Shown here: in pieces, positions 33,864 to 42,969 of the stretch
Position numbering within the stretch: the stretch's first letter is position 1
Layout: every line of letters starts with the position of its first letter
Origin: UBA993 sp964436815
GTDB lineage: Bacteria; Bacillota; Dethiobacteria; DTU022
Reading direction: 5' to 3'
Assembly (NCBI GenBank): GCA_964436815.1
Contig: CAYTER010000002.1
Span: 27,906-91,905 of the forward strand
Length of the DNA: 64,000 nt
The notes under the pieces: model-generated
Database searches by the model: none
What the model saw: the letters and a program-made list of their open reading frames with translations, nothing else
What the model was told of the DNA's origin: nothing
Position numbers and translations under genes: made by a program

Positions 33864-36353
33864 TCAGGATAAGGGAAGCACTACTTCAAACCTTGAACCC
33901 GCCCCTTCAATACTGGAAAAATCAATTTTACCGCCATGACCGGCAATGATTTTATGGCTGATGCTTAGTCCGATTCCCACTCCATCTGCTTTGCTGGTCA
34001 CAAAAGGATCAAAAATCTTTTCTTTTACAACCTCGGATATCCCGACGCCCGAGTCTTCAATAAATACTGTCAGATTGCCGGCGGCAGTTCTTATTCCTGC
34101 ATTCAGAATACCACCTTCAGGCATAGCATGAACTGCATTAACGCATATATTCAGCAGGGCTTGCTTAATTAGGGCCCGGTCAACATCAATAAGCTTGTCC
34201 TCACCCTGAAAATCAAGATTGACCATTATTCCATTGGCATCAAGTTGCGGCGACAAGAGCGCAATAACTTCACCGATTAGATCTTTAATATTTACTTTCT
34301 CCAATGTGAGGACCGGTTCCTTTACAAAATTTAAAAGTTCTCCGACTAAATCGTTTATCCTGATTATTTCCTGGCTGACGACACTGGAAAATCTGTTCCG
34401 GAAATCGTGATCCTCATATTTCTCGGGCAACAAATCAGCAAATGTTTTTATTGAAACCAGTGGATTCTTTATTTCATGAGCAATGCCGGCTGCTACTTCA
34501 CCGAGTGATACCAGGCGCTCCGACTTGCTCTTTTCCTGCTCCAGTTCTTTAATTCTGGTTACGTTGCTAAACACAATAATTACTTCGCGGGCTCGGCTTT
34601 CCGGAGATTCGACGATTGAAGTATTGCAGGTCAGGTAGCTGGTATTCTTTCCAACGGTATGTTTGATTTCGACCTGCTTGATACCTGCCCCTTTATTTAT
34701 TGTTTTCCAAAATAAATCGTAGATATCCGCCCCTAAAGCAGGCGTAATTTTTTGACCGATCACCTTTTCGGCATTAAGTCCAAAGATATATTCAGCCTCG
34801 TTATTAAATACGGTAATAATTTTAGCTTCATTAACGGCGATCAGCCCGTTGCCCATATTGAGCAAAATATTTTCCTGGTATTGCTTTATCGATAAGATCT
34901 CTTCATATAAGCGGGCATTGACAAGTGAAGAGGTAACCTGTGAAGAGAGGGATGATATCAGATTTATATCTTCCCGGTAAAACGGTTCCCCTGAGTTTTT
35001 CAGGCCGAGAAATAATATACCCTCGATTTCATCTTCGATCATCAGGGGTATGGCCATTTCCATTTCCAAAACTTTCATTTTTTCTGAAACCAACGCTTCG
35101 TCAAGCTGGCTGATCCCTTTACTGAAATCACTCTGTAATACAATTCTTTTATGGGTATCTAAATAATCGGTTATCAATTTTATAACTGCTAAATCGGGAA
35201 CGATTCTCTCATAATCTGCCATGCTTCCGCTAAATCCCGGCAGTTCATACTGCCGGTCATTTCCCTTCAGGCAGTAAAGGCCATACTCAAGATTCATATA
35301 CTTGACCAAATCGTTGAGAATCGTTTCAAATATCAACTCTTTATCAAGAATATGCCTTAGATTGTTAACACTGTTGGCCAGCAAGCTGTGATAATCGACA
35401 AAGTTTTTATAGAATAGCTTTCTAATCAGGTAATCAATCCGTCTGCTGATCGTTGGATACCCGATTACCACGAGAAAAACCACTATCGCGATTAATAACT
35501 CTGAATCTGCAGTCTCAAATCCTGTATTCTCGTTAAAAAGCAGCCTGATCAGGACGACCGCAAAACAGGCTAAAATAATTGCCGCTACCACAGTAGTTAA
35601 ATTTTTACGCAGTGCAAAGCGGATATCCATAAAACGGTACTTAACGATTGAATAGCTTACTGCTCCAAGCATGATCAGGCTGAAAGCCGGCCCCATGGAA
35701 CGAATATCGATACCAAAAATATAGATAACGCCCATAAACGGCAGCAGAACATTAACGATGATAATCATTGAAGCCGTAGCAAGAGTTCCGTAATAAAAAT
35801 AACTGAGCTGAGCCCTGATTTTTGAGCGGGCAATTTTCATCTTTTTGTAAAGCTGACTGAAAGCAAAAGCAGTCATCAGCAGCAGGAAAAGGATCCACGG
35901 ATAGGTTAGAAAACCATAAATGATCAGGTTCTCCTGATAAGGTTCCATGATCCCGGTTATAAAATAAGGTGTAAAAGATAAAACTGCAAATAATATACTA
36001 AAAGCCATGGTGATTAAGGCAACTTTGTTTTTAAAAAGCTTTTCCTGGAAAAGCGACAGCGTTATAGCCAGTACATGCCACGGCGCAATTATTCCCAACG
36101 CATGGCTAACCCGAATCCAAAATAAAGTTAAATTGTAATCGTCCTGGATTGTTATAAACAGGATAGCCAGACCCCACATGGCGACAACTACAGAAAAGCT
36201 GAGCATCAGGAGATTTGAAACAGCCCTGGGATTGTTGACCGCCACGAATATGCCAAGGGTCAGGTGTGCCAGAATCGTAAGAATGAGCATTATAACCGTG
36301 GCATCAAGCAACTGGCTTATACCCACACCATTATCGATTATTATAACTTGCAA
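33864..36353 (-). CDS. Membrane sensor histidine kinase (multi-TM, GAF, PAS, HisKA, HATPase)
   Basis: The 829-aa kinase has an N-terminal region of about eight or nine membrane segments (first about 250 residues, 7TM-sensor-like). A further hydrophobic pair follows, then a GAF domain (about 330-490), a PAS domain (about 500-600), and HisKA with GIAHEIKNPLVSIKTFADLL. The HATPase domain is intact: N-box ALLNICVNAVHAMPEGG, G1 EDSGVGIS, G2 DGVGIGLSISHKI. It overlaps the 3' end of the ketosynthase gene by 13 bases. The nominal TTG start sits directly on GGAGG, so initiation probably occurs slightly further in. It is the likely main kinase for the downstream REC-HD-GYP protein. The ligand is unknown; membrane or lipid state is a guess from its ketosynthase neighbour. 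Confidence 0.9.
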   Translation of the reverse strand: MQVIIIDNGVGISQLLDATVIMLILTILAHLTLGIFVAVNNPRAVSNLLMLSFSVVVAMWGLAILFITIQDDYNLTLFWIRVSHALGIIAPWHVLAITLSLFQEKLFKNKVALITMAFSILFAVLSFTPYFITGIMEPYQENLIIYGFLTYPWILFLLLMTAFAFSQLYKKMKIARSKIRAQLSYFYYGTLATASMIIIVNVLLPFMGVIYIFGIDIRSMGPAFSLIMLGAVSYSIVKYRFMDIRFALRKNLTTVVAAIILACFAVVLIRLLFNENTGFETADSELLIAIVVFLVVIGYPTISRRIDYLIRKLFYKNFVDYHSLLANSVNNLRHILDKELIFETILNDLVKYMNLEYGLYCLKGNDRQYELPGFSGSMADYERIVPDLAVIKLITDYLDTHKRIVLQSDFSKGISQLDEALVSEKMKVLEMEMAIPLMIEDEIEGILFLGLKNSGEPFYREDINLISSLSSQVTSSLVNARLYEEILSIKQYQENILLNMGNGLIAVNEAKIITVFNNEAEYIFGLNAEKVIGQKITPALGADIYDLFWKTINKGAGIKQVEIKHTVGKNTSYLTCNTSIVESPESRAREVIIVFSNVTRIKELEQEKSKSERLVSLGEVAAGIAHEIKNPLVSIKTFADLLPEKYEDHDFRNRFSSVVSQEIIRINDLVGELLNFVKEPVLTLEKVNIKDLIGEVIALLSPQLDANGIMVNLDFQGEDKLIDVDRALIKQALLNICVNAVHAMPEGGILNAGIRTAAGNLTVFIEDSGVGISEVVKEKIFDPFVTSKADGVGIGLSISHKIIAGHGGKIDFSSIEGAGSRFEVVLPLS

Positions 36354-37600
36354 CCTCCATTATTCCTGCCGGCATTGAAATCCGGCTTCGAGATAATCAT
36401 AGAGTTCGTCGTTCCACCAAATCCACGGATATTAACCATCGCCCTTCTCACTCTCGCTACCCTGCCCCGGGCGGGAACATAGTCGAGGTCACAACCTTCA
36501 TCGCAATTTTCCAGGTTTACAGTCGGGGTGATGTAATTATTGTCAATGCTTAAAGCAGCAGAAATCAGCTGCAGTGGACCGGCCGCAGCCCCCGGGTTAC
36601 CAATCATCGATTTAATCGAACTAACCGGTATACAATAAGCCCTGTCCTGAAAGACTTCTTTGATCGCTTCCGTTTCCACCTGATCAATGACCGGGTGGCC
36701 CGGGGCACATGCAGATATATAGTCTATATCATTCGGTCTGAACCCGGATTGGTTGAACGCATTATTCATTGCATCAACGAAGGAATTTTTCATCCAGGCC
36801 GGAGACATTACCGTGGAAGTTCCCCCTCCTGAATACAAAGCATAAATTTTTGCTTTTCTTTTAAGTGCCATGTTCTTTTCTTCCATTACTATTACACCGG
36901 CTCCTTCAGATACTATTCCACTTTCCCTGTCACGATCAAAAGGACGGCTTCCCTTTTCCGGCAGATCATTGAAGCCGGAAGGCACCAGACCAATTACACT
37001 ATAGCCGGTAAGGTAAAAGGGCGAAAGCGGTATATCAACGCCTCCGGCGATGACAATGTCAGCTTCCCCACGGGCAATTAAATCTGCAGCAGACTGGATA
37101 CTTGTAGCTCCAGCCGTACAGGCTGTCGATACGGTCACAACATTGGTAAATATTTTGAAGATATGCGCTATCGCCGAAGCTGATGCATGCGGCGCTGCAG
37201 AGGCAAGGGCATCAGGCCTGACGGACCCGTCAGCAGAAAAAGCCGCGAACTCTCTTTGATAAACTTCCATGTCAGGGCTGCTGGCGCCCATAAATACCGC
37301 TCCGCTGCGTTTTGCGATCTCATCGGCTGAAAGACCGGCATCCTCGAGCGCCAGGAGTGCCGCAATTACTGAAAAACGGCAGGCTTTTGAATCCGGCAGC
37401 CAATCCGGTAAACCCGCCTTCCTTTCCTCTAACCATTCGGGTAAAATGTCGCCGGCAATATGGCAGGGACAGTCGGATTCAACCAAATCATTAATTTGTC
37501 TGATCCCGGTTTTCCCCGAAGAGATGGCTTCCCAGAAAGATTTTTTCCCCACTCCGTTTGGCGCTACCGGCCCAAGCCCGGTTATTGCTACTTCATACAT
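36341..37600 (-). CDS. Divergent beta-ketoacyl-ACP synthase (FabF/KS-like)
   Basis: The 419-aa protein has the full thiolase-fold KS plan and the nucleophile C161 in VSTACTAGATS. The other catalytic elements deviate. The HGTST motif of FabF (H303) is replaced by SACAPGHPVID, with a histidine at 302 four positions later by alignment. The GH motif (H340 of FabF) reads SIKSMIGNPGAAAG, that is Asn334 with Lys330 kept. So the usual Cys-His-His set is not present in standard form. It lies between a methyltransferase (34 bases upstream) and a sensor kinase (13-base overlap). No acyl carrier protein, ketoreductase or other fatty-acid gene is near. It might make or sense an unusual acyl product; function is unknown. 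Confidence 0.85.
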   Translation of the reverse strand: MYEVAITGLGPVAPNGVGKKSFWEAISSGKTGIRQINDLVESDCPCHIAGDILPEWLEERKAGLPDWLPDSKACRFSVIAALLALEDAGLSADEIAKRSGAVFMGASSPDMEVYQREFAAFSADGSVRPDALASAAPHASASAIAHIFKIFTNVVTVSTACTAGATSIQSAADLIARGEADIVIAGGVDIPLSPFYLTGYSVIGLVPSGFNDLPEKGSRPFDRDRESGIVSEGAGVIVMEEKNMALKRKAKIYALYSGGGTSTVMSPAWMKNSFVDAMNNAFNQSGFRPNDIDYISACAPGHPVIDQVETEAIKEVFQDRAYCIPVSSIKSMIGNPGAAAGPLQLISAALSIDNNYITPTVNLENCDEGCDLDYVPARGRVARVRRAMVNIRGFGGTTNSMIISKPDFNAGRNNGGCKL

Positions 37601-37634
37601 GTTCTTTCCTCCAGGCAGAGAAGAGTGTAAAAAA

Positions 37635-38351
37635 TCAATTCTTGATTACGGCCAGAAACCAAATTTGCCCTCCGTAAATCAAATCAAAATCACTGATCAT
37701 AAAACCGCTTTCTGTCAAGGCTGCTTGTATTTGATCTTTATCAAAGAAGAAATACTTTTTATTCTTAATAATAATCAGGTTCACCAGGGAGAAGACGATT
37801 ACCGGCACTACATACAAGGTCAACTGTCCGATCAGGAATAATAACCAGCTTTTTGGCTTTTTCTGTTTTAAAACGGCAATATGTTCATGGATTACCGGTA
37901 ACAGTTTTGGTTCCTGGTAGGGTGTGGCTAAAATCAATTTACCGTTCTTTTTTAGCACCCGATTAAGCTCATTGAGCAAATCAGCCGGCTTATTCAGGAT
38001 ATAGAGGACATTAATGCAGACCAGGCCATCAAAAACCTCATGGTCATATTTTAACGGTCTGTTAAGATTACTGCTCTCAAGAACAACTCTTTTTTCATAT
38101 CCGGCCAGCTTTTTCTCTGCCCGTTTAAGCATGGCGGATGAAAAATCGATTCCTGTAACCATCGCCCCTTCACTTCTGCGGCATATTTCTGCAATCAAGT
38201 TGCCGGTGCCACATCCGGCATCAAGGTAAACTCCATCTTCGCCTGGATCCAATGCTGTAACTACTTTATCGATCATCTGTCGGTAGGGGATAAAACGTTC
38301 TAGGATGAGATCATAAACGCAAGCATATATCTGCCAGATTAGCTTCTCCAC
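37635..38351 (-). CDS. Class I SAM-dependent methyltransferase with C-terminal hydrophobic segment
   Basis: The 238-aa protein carries SAM motif I as VYLDAGCGTGNLIAEI, an acidic motif II (VTGIDFSSAML) and a motif near FDGLVCINVLYIL, typical of the Methyltransf_11/25 group. A hydrophobic stretch (about residues 172-195, LLFLIGQLTLYVVPVIVFSL) suggests membrane association, as in quinone, lipid or isoprenoid methyltransferases. It is the first gene of the array that continues with the ketosynthase and two kinases. The pairing with a ketosynthase suggests a lipid-like or polyketide-like substrate (inference). Confidence 0.85.
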   Translation of the reverse strand: MEKLIWQIYACVYDLILERFIPYRQMIDKVVTALDPGEDGVYLDAGCGTGNLIAEICRRSEGAMVTGIDFSSAMLKRAEKKLAGYEKRVVLESSNLNRPLKYDHEVFDGLVCINVLYILNKPADLLNELNRVLKKNGKLILATPYQEPKLLPVIHEHIAVLKQKKPKSWLLFLIGQLTLYVVPVIVFSLVNLIIIKNKKYFFFDKDQIQAALTESGFMISDFDLIYGGQIWFLAVIKN

Positions 38352-38489
38352 TTTTTCACCTGCTTGCAGAAATCAATTACCGGTCTTTTTCGATGCCTCT
38401 ATTTTTTCCAAAGGTAAATAATTAAACACTGGCATCAGGTTTTCCTTTAAGTATAAGCGTATTTGAAAAATTTTTTCATAATTAAAGCT

Positions 38490-38495
38490 ATTATA
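38490..38495 (-). promoter_or_regulatory. Candidate -10 box for the methyltransferase-ketosynthase-kinase array
   Basis: TATAAT on the minus strand lies 139 bases upstream of the methyltransferase start. The -35 candidate (ATTCTG at 17-base spacing) is weak. The rest of the 256-base divergent intergenic region is AT-rich with no recognisable riboswitch. Confidence 0.4.
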
Positions 38496-38518
38496 CACTT
38501 TTTTAACCTGCGCAGAAT

Positions 38519-38546
38519 TTTACCATACTTAAATCCGAATTATGAT
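38519..38546 (+). promoter_or_regulatory. Candidate promoter of the ADP-forming acyl-CoA synthetase gene
   Basis: TTTACC (38519-38524) and TATGAT (38541-38546) are separated by 16 bases. The start codon lies about 60 bases downstream, behind CAGGAG. Confidence 0.45.
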
Positions 38547-38607
38547 AGAATCAGTGGTGAGTTTATACAGAGTTTATTAATCAAGGCACACTAACAGGAG
38601 AATATTC

Positions 38608-40725
38608 ATGGATAAAATCTTCTACCCGGATTCTATTGTCATCATCGGCCTTTCATCCAAGCCAACCAATATACCGCGGCTGACCCTCGAAAACCTGCTG
38701 CGTTGGGGGTATAGAGGCAGAATTTTCGGAGTTAATGCCCGCAGCGAGGACCCCCATGTAGATGGGATCAGGATGTTTAAAAATGTAGAAGATTTGCCGG
38801 AAATTCCTGATCTGGCATACTGCATGATCCCCGCCCCATTAATTCCGGAGATGGTCGATCGCTGTGGCAAGTATGGAATCAGGCGCATGGCCATCCCTTC
38901 AGGCGGCTTCTCTGAATTCAGCGAAGAGGGCCAGGCTCTTGCCAGTCAGCTCTTAAATACAGCGCGCAAATATGGCATCCGCTTTGTGGGACCAAACAGC
39001 GTTACGGTTGCCAATACTGACAATGGGCTGTGCCTGCCTTTTGTCGCTTTACACAAAGCTCCAAAAGGAGAAATGTCGATCGTCTCCCAGAGCGGTGGAG
39101 TAGCTTTAAGTATGCTTAACTACCTGGCGGATGAAAAGATCGGATTGGCTAAGTTTGCCAGCATCGGCAACAAGCTTGATCTCGATGAAGTTGATTTTCT
39201 TGAGTACTTGGGCAAAGATCAGCAAACCAGGGTTATTTGCCTGTACCTTGAAAGTATAAACCGTGGCCGCAAATTAATAGAAACGGCAAAAAAAATTAAT
39301 AAACCGATCGTTGTTTACAAATCAAATACCACCAGCGCCGGGAAAAGAGCAGCGATGAGCCATACCGCCGCTTTGAGCAGCGATGAAGCGATCATTGATT
39401 CGGCCTTCGAGGAAGCCGGAATTATACGCATCCGGGATTTTTTAGAATTTATCGAGGTGACGAAAGCATTTCAATTGCCGCCGATGAGAGGCCGGCGCAT
39501 TATGGTCATGAGCCCTGCCGGCGGATTTGCCGTAATGGGTGCTGATTTATGTGAAAAAGCCGGTTTCGAATTTGCCGACATGGGCAAAGATTTTTACGAG
39601 AGCCTTAAACAGTTCAGCAACGCCGGGGTGATCAATTTTTCAAACCCGCTGGACATGGGCGATATCTACGACCCGAAACTGACAGCCCATGTCATTTATT
39701 CTGTCATGCACTCCGACCAGGTTGATGGATCAATTTATATCAGCCAGAGACCGCAGATGCCCCAGGGTGAAAACGTTTTTCAGAAAATGTTTTTGGCCGA
39801 TATCTCCATGGAAGCATGGGGCTCGATTCTTTCTGCCGGAAAACCGCTGGGTATCTGCCTTTTCGGCCCATCACGGGTAATCCAGCAGGCCAAACGCTAT
39901 GTTGAGTTTCCTATTTTTAACAGCCCGGAAGAGATGATCAAAGCCCTGGCTTCCCAGATGAAATTTTACGAGCGGCGCAAACAGCTCAAAGAGCAAAAAG
40001 ATCTTGTGCCGCCAGCAGGGATAGATCAGGAAGCTGCCTGTCACTGGATGCTTGATAAACAGGGCGAGTATGGTGAGGAGGCCTTTGCGCTTCTTGAAGC
40101 TTACGGCATAAAAACTGCAGCCTCACGAACCGCGGTTGATGCGGAAGAGGCTGTCGTTCATGCCCGGGAGTTGGGCTATCCGGTTGTGATGAAGGTTGTA
40201 TCGCCCGATGCCCTGCACAAATCAGACGCCGGCGGGGTTCTTTTAGGTCTTAAATCTGACCAGCAGGTTGCAGAGGGCTTTTTAAGAATAAAGAAAAACC
40301 TGCATAAATTTAATAAAAACGCTCTTTTCGGCGGTGTGAGAATTCAAAAGATGGCCGGTCCGGGCTTTGACCTTTTTGTCGGCGGAAAACAGGATCCTTC
40401 ATTCGGTCCGGTAGTTTTCTTCGGTTTAGGGGGTATATACATTGAAGCTTTCAAAGATGTGGCCAACCTGCTCTGTCCGGCCCGTCCGGAAATAATTGAA
40501 GAGAAAATGGCTACGCTAAAATCAGCAACTTTACTGTCCGGACTCCGTGGAGAACCGGCTGGCGATCAGAGCGCCTTTATTGATCTGGTGGTGCGCACCG
40601 CCAGGATCCTGGCTGATTTCCCTGGCATCAAGGAACTAGACATTAACCCCGTCAGGGTTTTTACGGAGGGGGAAGGTGTGATCGCCCTTGATACCAGGTT
40701 ACGGATCAGCCTGACCGATCACTGA
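38608..40725 (+). CDS. Acetate/acyl-CoA ligase, ADP-forming (fused alpha-beta)
   Basis: The 705-aa enzyme interconverts acyl-CoA + ADP + Pi and acid + CoA + ATP, making ATP from acyl-CoA. Domains in order are CoA-binding (about 1-125, IVIIGLSSKP), a ligase-CoA domain (about 145-290) with the phosphohistidine region AAMSHTAALSSDEAIID, a second ligase domain to about 450, and a C-terminal ATP-grasp domain (about 480-700; PVVMKVVSPDALHKSDAGGV, GGVRIQKMAG and LDINPVRVF). This fused order is that of bacterial and archaeal ACD enzymes. It is monocistronic and overlaps the convergent NIF3 gene by seven bases. Substrate specificity (acetate, butyrate, aryl acids) cannot be read. Confidence 0.92.
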   Translation: MDKIFYPDSIVIIGLSSKPTNIPRLTLENLLRWGYRGRIFGVNARSEDPHVDGIRMFKNVEDLPEIPDLAYCMIPAPLIPEMVDRCGKYGIRRMAIPSGGFSEFSEEGQALASQLLNTARKYGIRFVGPNSVTVANTDNGLCLPFVALHKAPKGEMSIVSQSGGVALSMLNYLADEKIGLAKFASIGNKLDLDEVDFLEYLGKDQQTRVICLYLESINRGRKLIETAKKINKPIVVYKSNTTSAGKRAAMSHTAALSSDEAIIDSAFEEAGIIRIRDFLEFIEVTKAFQLPPMRGRRIMVMSPAGGFAVMGADLCEKAGFEFADMGKDFYESLKQFSNAGVINFSNPLDMGDIYDPKLTAHVIYSVMHSDQVDGSIYISQRPQMPQGENVFQKMFLADISMEAWGSILSAGKPLGICLFGPSRVIQQAKRYVEFPIFNSPEEMIKALASQMKFYERRKQLKEQKDLVPPAGIDQEAACHWMLDKQGEYGEEAFALLEAYGIKTAASRTAVDAEEAVVHARELGYPVVMKVVSPDALHKSDAGGVLLGLKSDQQVAEGFLRIKKNLHKFNKNALFGGVRIQKMAGPGFDLFVGGKQDPSFGPVVFFGLGGIYIEAFKDVANLLCPARPEIIEEKMATLKSATLLSGLRGEPAGDQSAFIDLVVRTARILADFPGIKELDINPVRVFTEGEGVIALDTRLRISLTDH

Positions 40726-41675
40726 CTTCTTTTATGGCGAATCAAACCGGAACAGGGGATAATCTCAACCCCTTTATCCTCCAGGCCATCCAGCAACAGG
40801 TTCATGCCCAGCGAATCGCTGGCAATGTGACCGGCAATTACTACATTGATATGATGTTTCTCTGCTTCCTCACGGTGCTTGTCACTCATATGCATGCCGA
40901 CAATCGTTCCCACACCGGCCTGGGAAAGCTTCGCATATGATTTTTCCGAACCGCTTGTCCCTCCGGTCATGTCAACCAAAACTTTCCCGGCGCGGTTTTC
41001 CTTACTGCCGAGAACGATATCCGGTCCGGCGCTGTATTTTGTGGCTTCCGCATACTCCGGGATATCTTTCAGCAATTTGATGATGTCGCCAACAGTACGC
41101 GGCTCCTCCCGCTCAAAAATATCCTGCAGAAATGCCGTGACCTGGTTATCAGCCACGGTATGCGAACAGGCTATCGCCAAACCTAACAGCTTTGCGGCAT
41201 CGATTGCCCGGTTATGGTTTACCGGCATTAAGCCTCTTTTAACTTCGCTAATCCGTGAAGACATCAGTGCTTCGGCCACGTTGATCGGCACTCCGAAGCG
41301 GGCCATGATATCTTCCTGCAGGTGCATAACATAGTGCAAATCGGCAAGCGCTTTGCCTTCCGGGTGATGGGCGAGGATCAAATCAATCGGCTGCCCTTTC
41401 TCACCCAGTCGCTCAGCCAGCAGCACTTCGCCAACTTCAATGTCAATTCCGACCATCATCCGCTTTACTTCTTTTTCCGGATCACCATAAAGAACCCGGG
41501 TATCACTGTACGGGTTGGTCAGCCTCTCCAAATCATATTCTTTTTTTTCTTCGTCTTTAAGCCCTTCGTATTTTTCCTTTTCCCTGCCTAAAGCTTCCTT
41601 TACTTCCTCCGGTGAACGTGGATCTTTTTCAATACCATGCCTGACCAGATAATCGTAGATTTCCCTGATTTTCAA
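40719..41675 (-). CDS. NIF3-like dinuclear metal-centre protein
   Basis: The 318-aa protein belongs to the NIF3/YbgI-like family. The start TTG 41675 is chosen because AAGGAGTG precedes it by seven bases; the open frame further upstream is unsupported. Metal-ligand candidates are LILAHHPEG, an internal ACSHTVADN, and the C-terminal VVIAGHIASDSLGMN. Compared with YbgI it has an N-terminal extension of about 70 charged residues (EEVKEALGREKEKYEGLK), seen in a clostridial subgroup. The biochemical role of NIF3 proteins is unsettled. It lies 31 bases downstream of the PLP enzyme on the same strand, at the end of the RidA-AbfD array. Confidence 0.88.
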   Translation of the reverse strand: MKIREIYDYLVRHGIEKDPRSPEEVKEALGREKEKYEGLKDEEKKEYDLERLTNPYSDTRVLYGDPEKEVKRMMVGIDIEVGEVLLAERLGEKGQPIDLILAHHPEGKALADLHYVMHLQEDIMARFGVPINVAEALMSSRISEVKRGLMPVNHNRAIDAAKLLGLAIACSHTVADNQVTAFLQDIFEREEPRTVGDIIKLLKDIPEYAEATKYSAGPDIVLGSKENRAGKVLVDMTGGTSGSEKSYAKLSQAGVGTIVGMHMSDKHREEAEKHHINVVIAGHIASDSLGMNLLLDGLEDKGVEIIPCSGLIRHKRSQ

Positions 41676-41706
41676 TTTCGTCACTCCTTGCTTTAAATTA
41701 AACCCA

Positions 41707-42969
41707 TTAACGTCCGGCAATGGTCCGTACTGCGCTGACCAGGCGATCAATTTCTTCTTGAGTGTTATAAGGAGAAAGGCCTACCCTGACCAGTCCGCCG
41801 GCCTGCATCAAACCCAGGATTTCAACCAGCCGGATCGCATAAAAATGGCCATCCCAGACAAAAAGGCCCTGTTCACCCAGTTCTGCTGCAACCTTTTCCG
41901 CATGAACTCCTTCGATGGTAAAAGATACCGTGGAAGTGCGCGGGCTACCGGCAGGCGGGCCGTAAACCCTAACCCCTTTGATTTCATTCAGGGAGCTGAT
42001 TAATTTGTCGGCAAGCGGTTGTTCATATAGCTCCAGCGCCTTCATTCCGGCGATGATGTTACAGCGGCGTCCGGACCAGTCTGGATTTAACTTGCCGATT
42101 TCAGCAGGATTTCCAAATCTTTTACCCAGGTCGGCAATAAACTCAACGGCTTCGCCGGCTCCGGCTATACCTTCATGGTTCAGGGTTCCGGTCTCAATGC
42201 GATAGGGGATCTGTTCTGACTGAACCCTTAAGCGATAGGTCGGCAGATTTTCAAAATGTTTGCGTTTTCCATAAAATACCCCGATGTGGGGGCCAAAAAA
42301 TTTATAGGCTGAGCAGATTAAAAAATCTGTATCAAGCTCCCGGACATCGACCGGGCCATGCAGGGCGTAATGAACCGCATCGACAAGCGTCAGGGCTCCA
42401 ACCTGATGGGCCGCCTGAATCATTTGACGGACATCGCTGACTGTGCCGATACCATTTGAGGCATAACTGAACGCTGCTATCAGGGTTTTTTCCGATAGCT
42501 TCTGCTTAAAATCGTCGAGATCAAGGGTGCAGCTTTCAGGATCGAACCGCGCTTCCTTGATCGTAAAACCTTGTTCGGCCAGCGCCAGCCAGGGTCCGCG
42601 GTTAGCTTCATGATCAATTTCAGTAATCAGGATCTCGTTGCGGCCGACCGGTTTACGGCCGAGAGCTAACGCAAGCTGGTAATTCATCGTGGTCATATTC
42701 TGCCCGAAAGCCACTTCATCGGCATCACAACCAAGAAAATCGGCTAGCGCCTGGCGCGCGCCGCTGATCACCTGATCGCTGTTTCTGCTGGTTAAAAATC
42801 CACCACCGGCATTGGCATTGCAGCGTATCAGGTAATCGACCATAGCATCAATCACCCGCTGTGGAACCTGTGTTCCGCCGGGTCCGTCAAAAAAAGCTGC
42901 CTGCTGGCCATTGACCTCCAGATCAAGCGCCGGGAATTGTTTTCTGACATAATCTACATCGTAGTTCAT
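41707..42969 (-). CDS. Cysteine-desulfurase-like PLP enzyme lacking the catalytic cysteine
   Basis: The 420-aa class V aminotransferase-fold protein starts at ATG 42969, which overlaps the stop of the upstream FAD oxidoreductase (TGATG). The PLP lysine is in CSAYKFFGPHIG, with the aspartate in TLVDAVHYALH and histidine in ITEIDHEANR. In SufS/IscS the nucleophile lies in RTGHHC; here the corresponding place is WDGHFYAIR, with Tyr for Cys. So sulfur transfer from cysteine is unlikely. It resembles the VC1184-type cysteine-desulfurase-like subfamily of unknown function. A lyase or transaminase acting in the same pathway as the neighbouring dehydratase and RidA is possible. Confidence 0.85.
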   Translation of the reverse strand: MNYDVDYVRKQFPALDLEVNGQQAAFFDGPGGTQVPQRVIDAMVDYLIRCNANAGGGFLTSRNSDQVISGARQALADFLGCDADEVAFGQNMTTMNYQLALALGRKPVGRNEILITEIDHEANRGPWLALAEQGFTIKEARFDPESCTLDLDDFKQKLSEKTLIAAFSYASNGIGTVSDVRQMIQAAHQVGALTLVDAVHYALHGPVDVRELDTDFLICSAYKFFGPHIGVFYGKRKHFENLPTYRLRVQSEQIPYRIETGTLNHEGIAGAGEAVEFIADLGKRFGNPAEIGKLNPDWSGRRCNIIAGMKALELYEQPLADKLISSLNEIKGVRVYGPPAGSPRTSTVSFTIEGVHAEKVAAELGEQGLFVWDGHFYAIRLVEILGLMQAGGLVRVGLSPYNTQEEIDRLVSAVRTIAGR

